A stretch of DNA of 37,451 nt from Dehalococcoidia bacterium (GTDB taxonomy: Bacteria; Chloroflexota; Dehalococcoidia; Lucifugimonadales; UBA1127): the NCBI GenBank assembly GCA_029936935.1, contig JAPYRQ010000017.1, positions 1 through 37,451 on the forward strand, written 5' to 3'. The number at the start of each line of letters is the position of its first letter. Positions within the stretch are counted from its first letter, which is position 1. This document shows, in pieces, positions 33,466-37,451 of the stretch. The notes under the pieces are model-generated. The model was not told the DNA's origin. It worked only from the letters and a program-made list of their open reading frames with translations, and ran no database searches. The translations under genes were made by a program, and so were the position numbers.

Positions 33466-34173
33466 ATGACGATAGTGAAGATCTGCGGCATGCGGGAGCT
33501 GTCCCACATGGTCGCAGCCGCCGAAGCAGGCGCAGACATGCTGGGCATGGTGTTCGTGCCAGCCGTTCGACGCTACATCAAACCCGAGGACGCTCGCACC
33601 CTAACCAACGATTTCCGAAGTAAATACCCTACCACTGCTGCCCCCCGGACTGGTGTGGGTCAAGGGCTAGCCCTTGTGGGGTTGTTTGCCGACCAGCCAG
33701 TGGAAGAGGTCAACGAAGTGGCAGCGAGCGTAGGGCTGGACATGGTGCAGCTGTGCGGCGATGAGCAGATCGACTACTGGGGAAAGGTCAACGTACCTCT
33801 CCTGAAGGTCGTACACGTAGTGACTCTGCCCACAGAAAGCCAGACTGCCCGCAACATCGTCATGAAAGACGTACACTTCAGGCTGCAGGAGCTTGGGGAG
33901 TCTGGCCACAGCGCAGTACTTGACCGCCAGTCTGACGTGCAACCCGGCGGTATGGGCGAGACGTTTGACTGGTCAATCGCCCGGGAGATGGCTGACCGTG
34001 GACATCGTTTCCTGCTGGCGGGCGGGCTGAACCCTGAGAACGTAGGAAACGCCATAGAAGCTACGCAGCCCTACGGTGTGGACGTCTCCAGCGGTGTAGA
34101 ATCTGATGGCGTGAAAGACATCGCCAAAATCCAGGCATTCATCGCGACGGCGAAAAGGAACTCCCAAGAATGA
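33466..34173 (+). CDS. trpF: Phosphoribosylanthranilate isomerase
   Basis: TrpF performs the Amadori rearrangement of phosphoribosylanthranilate. The catalytic Cys is in VKICGM and the general acid Asp in DVSSGVE near the C-terminus; DMVQLCGDE and [12 protein letters not shown] are also typical. At 235 residues it is longer than the usual 200-215. The extra length is before LVGLFADQP, where GVGQGLA is encoded by the palindrome CAAGGGCTAGCCCTTG of the dispersed repeat family, inserted in frame. The stop overlaps the trpB start as ATGA. A ribosome site GGAG lies inside the end of trpC. Confidence 0.94.
   Translation: MTIVKICGMRELSHMVAAAEAGADMLGMVFVPAVRRYIKPEDARTLTNDFRSKYPTTAAPRTGVGQGLALVGLFADQPVEEVNEVAASVGLDMVQLCGDEQIDYWGKVNVPLLKVVHVVTLPTESQTARNIVMKDVHFRLQELGESGHSAVLDRQSDVQPGGMGETFDWSIAREMADRGHRFLLAGGLNPENVGNAIEATQPYGVDVSSGVESDGVKDIAKIQAFIATAKRNSQE
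33659..33680 (+). repeat. Palindromic repeat family copy inside trpF
   Basis: CAAGGGCTAGCCCTTG (33661-33676) is a perfect 16-nt palindrome, preceded by GGGT. It differs from the intergenic form CCAGGGCTAGCCCTGG by one compensating pair (A-T for C-G). It is read in frame as QGLAL, in a stretch where TrpF homologues have a variable loop. Confidence 0.75.
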
Positions 34174-35381
34174 CCAACGTAGAAAACTTACCCAACGAAC
34201 ACGGTCGGTTCGGCGCTTTTGGCGGTCGATTCGTACCTGAGACGTTGATGGCAGCCATCGAAGAACTTTGTGTTGCCTACGAAGCTGCACGTGAAGACCC
34301 AAGCTTCCAGGCGGAGTTGGCGGGGTTACTTGCGACGTACGTTGGGCGACCAACGCCGTTGACCTTCGCCGCTAACCTCACCAAGCACTTTGGCGGGGCC
34401 AAGATATACCTGAAGCGCGAGGATCTGGCACACACCGGCGCGCACAAGATCAACCACGCCATAGGGCAGGCATTGCTGGCCAAACGCATGGGCAAGAACC
34501 GCATCATCGCGGAGACAGGCGCGGGACAGCACGGCGTCGCAACGGCAACTGTGTGTGCGCTCATGGGCATGGAATGCATCGTCTACATGGGCACTGAGGA
34601 CATCCGCAGACAGGAGCCCAACGTGTTCCGGATGGAGCTGATGGGCGCAACAGTGGAGCCGGTCACCAGCGGCTCGCGCACTCTGAAGGACGCCATCAAC
34701 GAGTGCATGCGCGATTGGGTGGCTAACGTCCGCACTACCTTCTACCTGCTGGGCTCCGTAGTGGGGCCACATCCCTATCCAATGATGGTTCGCGACTTCC
34801 AATCAGTGGTTGGTCGAGAGGCCAAGGAACAGATACTGGCCGCAGAAGGCAGGCTACCTGACTACGCTGTGGCCTGTGTTGGCGGCGGCAGCAACGCAAT
34901 GGGCCTCTTCTACGACTTCATACCCAACGAGGAAGTGGCACTCATCGGCGTGGAAGCCGGCGGTCACGGCATAGAGACCGGCAAACATGCAGCACCGCTG
35001 TCGGGAGGCCGCCCCGGTGTCCTCCACGGCTCGCACTCGTACCTGTTACAAGACGATGCCGGGCAGGTGTTGGAGACGCACAGTGTCTCCGCAGGGCTGG
35101 ACTACCCCGGCGTTGGCCCAGAGCATTCCTACCTGAAGGACGCGGGTCGGGCCACCTACGTTTCGGCTACTGACGATGAGGCACTTGAAGCGTTCTCGCT
35201 GTTGTCTCGACTCGAAGGGATCATCCCGGCTCTGGAGTCTTCGCACGCGCTGGCCCACTTGAAGGTGCTGGCGCCGGAGGCCGGGCCGGACAAGGTCATC
35301 GTCGTGAACCTGAGTGGTCGCGGCGATAAAGACCTGGCAGAGGTGATTCGGGTACTTGGAGAACGGAGCGAGGTACAATAG
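34170..35381 (+). CDS. trpB: Tryptophan synthase beta subunit
   Basis: TrpB joins indole with serine on PLP. The 403-residue protein is of the TrpB1 type that normally works with TrpA. It begins [19 protein letters not shown], has the PLP Lys in [19 protein letters not shown], the catalytic [12 protein letters not shown], the phosphate-binding GGGSNAMG, and a C-terminal Ser in [10 protein letters not shown]. trpA does not follow; instead a SEC-C mini-protein gene starts 78 bases later. The start overlaps the trpF stop (ATGA). Confidence 0.97.
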   Translation: MTNVENLPNEHGRFGAFGGRFVPETLMAAIEELCVAYEAAREDPSFQAELAGLLATYVGRPTPLTFAANLTKHFGGAKIYLKREDLAHTGAHKINHAIGQALLAKRMGKNRIIAETGAGQHGVATATVCALMGMECIVYMGTEDIRRQEPNVFRMELMGATVEPVTSGSRTLKDAINECMRDWVANVRTTFYLLGSVVGPHPYPMMVRDFQSVVGREAKEQILAAEGRLPDYAVACVGGGSNAMGLFYDFIPNEEVALIGVEAGGHGIETGKHAAPLSGGRPGVLHGSHSYLLQDDAGQVLETHSVSAGLDYPGVGPEHSYLKDAGRATYVSATDDEALEAFSLLSRLEGIIPALESSHALAHLKVLAPEAGPDKVIVVNLSGRGDKDLAEVIRVLGERSEVQ

Positions 35382-35458
35382 CCTGGGGTCTGCCCCTCGC
35401 CAGATTCCTCGTCTTCCGCTCGGAACGACATACTAAGAATAAAACCGAGGACAAACAA

Positions 35459-35647
35459 ATGGTCATTGGCAAAGAACGGACAAGTTGGTACAGCGATCAC
35501 CCCTTGGAATGCACCTGCGTAGACTGCGAATCGCGCCGATCAGACAACAGGCGCTTCCAGGAAATGACCCAGGGTCGCAAGGTGGGTCGCAACGAGTCAT
35601 GCCCCTGCGGTAGCGGCAAGAAGTACAAGAAATGCCACGGAGCATAA
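35459..35647 (+). CDS. SEC-C motif mini-protein
   Basis: This 62-residue protein ends in the SEC-C zinc motif [18 protein letters not shown], the metal-binding tail also found on SecA. An additional Cys cluster, [12 protein letters not shown], lies in the N-terminal half and could bind a second metal ion. The ATG has GAGG 8 bases upstream. It lies 78 bases after trpB and 3 bases before the VOC gene, which suggests it belongs to the same transcript. The role is unknown. It is too small to be an enzyme; a metal-dependent binding partner is plausible. Confidence 0.8.
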   Translation: MVIGKERTSWYSDHPLECTCVDCESRRSDNRRFQEMTQGRKVGRNESCPCGSGKKYKKCHGA

Positions 35648-35650
35648 GTA

Positions 35651-36037
35651 ATGCCGACTCCCGCCCTTCGTAAAGTCGATAGCATCATGTACAAGGTCAA
35701 AGACCTGGCCATCTCCGAGGCCTTCTATACCGATGTCATGGGCATGACAAAGGTTTGGGAAGACACCGACCAGGGTATGATGGGCTTCCTTCTCAAGGAC
35801 AGCGATTCTGAGATTGTGCTCCACACTCGGGACGACCTTCCGCCCTTCAGCTACAATTACCTGGTCGATAACGTGCGACAGTTCTGTGACGAGCACCGTC
35901 GCAAGGACTACAAGATCGCCTTTGGCCCCATCAAGGTGCGCTCCGGCAGCTACGCCGTCCTGGTAGACCCCGACGGCAACCGCATCCCCATCATCGATCT
36001 GACGGAGTTCGGTGGCGTCCCTCGCTACGATCGGTAG
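35651..36037 (+). CDS. VOC (glyoxalase/bleomycin resistance/dioxygenase fold) family protein
   Basis: The 128-residue protein has the vicinal-oxygen-chelate pattern: DSIMYKVKDLAISEAFYTDVMGM at the start (first beta-alpha-beta module), then IVLHTR, and YAVLVDPDGNRIPIIDL near the end, where the DPDGN turn is typical. One copy of the double module is present, so it probably dimerises. The usual metal ligands (His/Glu) are not all evident, so the reaction is unknown. Its ATG is 3 bases after the SEC-C stop. A repeat starts at its own stop (TAGGGCTAGCCCTA). Confidence 0.85.
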   Translation: MPTPALRKVDSIMYKVKDLAISEAFYTDVMGMTKVWEDTDQGMMGFLLKDSDSEIVLHTRDDLPPFSYNYLVDNVRQFCDEHRRKDYKIAFGPIKVRSGSYAVLVDPDGNRIPIIDLTEFGGVPRYDR

Positions 36038-36111
36038 GGCTAGCCCTACACCCACATGCCTGCAGTTACCAAAGTCAGGGAATTGCCTGCACCCACATTC
36101 CTGTGGTTACC
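36037..36111 (+). repeat. Palindromic repeat copy and tandem 23-nt repeat
   Basis: TAGGGCTAGCCCTA (36035-36048) is a palindrome including the VOC stop, followed by ACACCCACATGCCTGCAGTTACC (36048-36070) and a related copy GCACCCACATTCCTGTGGTTACC (36089-36111), at a 41-base period. The CCAGGG core is weakened here (TAGGG), but the CTGxxGTTACC tail matches other copies. The rest of 36112-36206 has no gene I can support. Confidence 0.65.
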
Positions 36112-36206
36112 CTAGTGGTCGAAACTATAGACGCCTACGCATTGTGTCCGAAATGTATTAGTATTCGCCACGAATCATGAATATCCATTATGAGTAGCCC
36201 TTGAGC

Positions 36207-37451
36207 ATGCAGACCGCCCAGAGAACAATTGTAGAGTTTGGATTGAATCGACCAAAGTTGGTGGTCATCGGCACTTTGGTGCTCACCCTTCTTCTCACTT
36301 CTTTGATTGCAACAGCAGAGATCAATACAGACCCTGAGAACATGCTCTCGTCAGATCATCCCGTTCGCGTATTGAACCACTCGATACGCGATGACTTCGG
36401 CACGGCTGACATGATCGCGCTAGGCATCATCAACGAGTCGGGTGTGCTGACGGAGGACATCCTCGGCAAGACAGAAGCACTTGTCGGAGAAATAAACAAC
36501 ACCGACGGCGTAGTGCCCGGGGGCGTCATCAGCTTTGCAGCAGCAGGTGCGCCATCGCAGGACGCTGACGCCGTGATGAAGGCTGTCGCCAACAACCCCC
36601 TTCTTGCAGGGAAAGTCATCTCCCCGGACGGCAAAGGCCTGGCGTTGTATATACCCCTTGAAAGCAAGAGCGAGGCCAACGGGGTCTCTTCCGCTATCAA
36701 AGAACTCCTGAATACGTCTGAATATTCGAACCTTGGCGAGACGTACCTGGCGGGCCTGCCCCTTGCAGAGGAGAAGTTTGGGCGGGACATGTTCATCCAA
36801 ATGGCGGTGCTGGCTCCGCTGGCCGGCGGGCTGGTCTTCATTCTGATGTACTACTTCTTCCGCAGGCTGATGATAGTAGTCGCAGCAATGTCTGTAGCAA
36901 TGCTGAGCGTCATGTGGACGATGGGGTTGCTTGCGGGCACAGGTTTCCCGCTCCACATCATGAGCTCCATGATTCCAATCTTCCTGATGCCCATCGCCAT
37001 CCTGGACAGTATCCATATATTGAGCGAGTTCTTTGACCGATATCCGAAGTACAACGACCGTCGCGCCACCCTTAAAGCGGTATACAAGGATCTGTTCAGC
37101 CCTATTACGTACACGACTCTCACAACGGCAGTAGCCTTTTCTTCTTTGGCACTCACACCCATCCCGCCGGTGCAGGTCTTCGGGCTGTTCACTGCGTTCG
37201 GTGTGGCCTCCGCCTGGGCACTGACCATGGTGTTTGTGCCTGCCTTTGTGATGCTCCTGAACGAGGAACGGCTTCAGCAAAGCCTCGCACGGAGCCTGGA
37301 AGACGACAGTCGCGTGCTCAACGGTGGTCTCCGGTGGCTGCGAGGAGTGGCTACTAGTAAGCCATACGTGATACCCATCGTGTTCATCATCCTGGCAGGT
37401 GCCGCTGTCTCGGGCCTGATGCGAATCGAGATCAATGACAACCCCGTGTGC
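36207..37451 (+). CDS. MMPL/RND-type exporter (5' part, cut by window edge)
   Basis: The frame from ATG 36207 stays open to the window end (415 codons) and is absent from the ORF track because it has no stop. It begins MQTAQRTIVEFGLNRPKLVV with one membrane helix, then a large extracytoplasmic domain containing INTDPENMLSSDHPV (the usual N-terminal motif), then a cluster of helices including SSMIPIFLMPIAILDSIHIL and FFDRY, typical of the HAE3/MMPL 'predicted exporter' RND group. These proteins export lipids or hydrophobic compounds. The substrate is unknown. The start lacks a clear ribosome site; TTG 36201 is an alternative. Confidence 0.88.
   Translation, partial: MQTAQRTIVEFGLNRPKLVVIGTLVLTLLLTSLIATAEINTDPENMLSSDHPVRVLNHSIRDDFGTADMIALGIINESGVLTEDILGKTEALVGEINNTDGVVPGGVISFAAAGAPSQDADAVMKAVANNPLLAGKVISPDGKGLALYIPLESKSEANGVSSAIKELLNTSEYSNLGETYLAGLPLAEEKFGRDMFIQMAVLAPLAGGLVFILMYYFFRRLMIVVAAMSVAMLSVMWTMGLLAGTGFPLHIMSSMIPIFLMPIAILDSIHILSEFFDRYPKYNDRRATLKAVYKDLFSPITYTTLTTAVAFSSLALTPIPPVQVFGLFTAFGVASAWALTMVFVPAFVMLLNEERLQQSLARSLEDDSRVLNGGLRWLRGVATSKPYVIPIVFIILAGAAVSGLMRIEINDNPVC

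Noticed and set aside
36048-36111. Possible CRISPR-like repeat pair
   Set aside because: There are only two imperfect 23-nt copies with one short spacer, and the tail matches the dispersed intergenic repeat family. No cas gene is present.
36420-37280. 286-codon minus-strand ORF
   Set aside because: It is the shadow of the MMPL exporter frame, which runs open on the plus strand and has clear family motifs.

Overview
The window reads like a chromosomal segment of a Chloroflexota bacterium (Dehalococcoidia/SAR202-like is my best guess). This is inferred from gene content, not from any search. The clues are an 11-gene complex I operon without nuoEFG, a class-E type succinate dehydrogenase (SdhA, SdhB with two full [4Fe-4S] motifs, CCG-domain SdhE), ClpC, a four-domain S1 protein beside an rRNA operon, and a trp operon under a T-box. 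GC is moderate to high (about 55-60% in the lines I counted). Short palindromic repeats lie between many genes. The respiratory genes point to a respiring organism that makes its own tryptophan.

Layout. 1-305: 3' end of a 23S rRNA gene and a complete 5S rRNA gene. 436-4253: promoter, rpsA-like S1 gene and clpC, closed by a perfect 40-nt palindromic terminator that also serves the opposite strand. 4431-8920 (minus): sdhA-sdhB-sdhE-lgt, with a good promoter at 9050-9078. 9277-10727 (minus): nadK and a Nudix hydrolase gene cut by an in-frame stop. 10819-22595 (minus): nuoA-B-C-D-H-I-J-K, then an AT-rich methyltransferase gene and a 64-codon gene wedged in, then nuoL-M-N. 22812-27184: small accessory genes (unknown protein, MFS exporter, DUF1989 protein, PPOX-fold flavoprotein, amidase). 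27288-29044 (minus): frameshifted TfoX_N gene, LON-domain protein and an orphan OmpR-type regulator. 29131-36037 (plus): promoter, tryptophan T-box leader, trpE-G-D-C-F-B, then a SEC-C mini-protein and a VOC protein where trpA might be expected. 36207-end: start of an MMPL/RND exporter, cut by the window edge.

How the parts fit. Electrons from succinate (SdhABE) and from an unidentified donor (complex I without its NADH-input module) would feed the quinone pool. NadK and the Nudix enzyme concern nicotinamide nucleotides. The trp operon turns chorismate into indole-glycerol phosphate and, with TrpB, tryptophan; TrpA is not encoded here. Uncharged tRNA-Trp probably controls the operon through the T-box, and TrpE keeps its feedback-inhibition motif.

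The most unusual layer is the repeats. One palindromic family (core CCAGGG-N-CCCTGG, often followed by GACCCATG and CGGTTACC) occurs at about eight places. It supplies the stop codons of trpD and the amidase and lies in frame inside trpF. A second widespread repeat (CGACAAGCTCAGGG) lies in frame in the linker of trpE and again between nuoM and nuoN. A third, with two hairpins that show compensating base changes, flanks nuoL. Two genes are freshly broken: Nudix by one stop codon and TfoX_N by one missing base. I saw no tRNA gene, CRISPR array or transposase gene.
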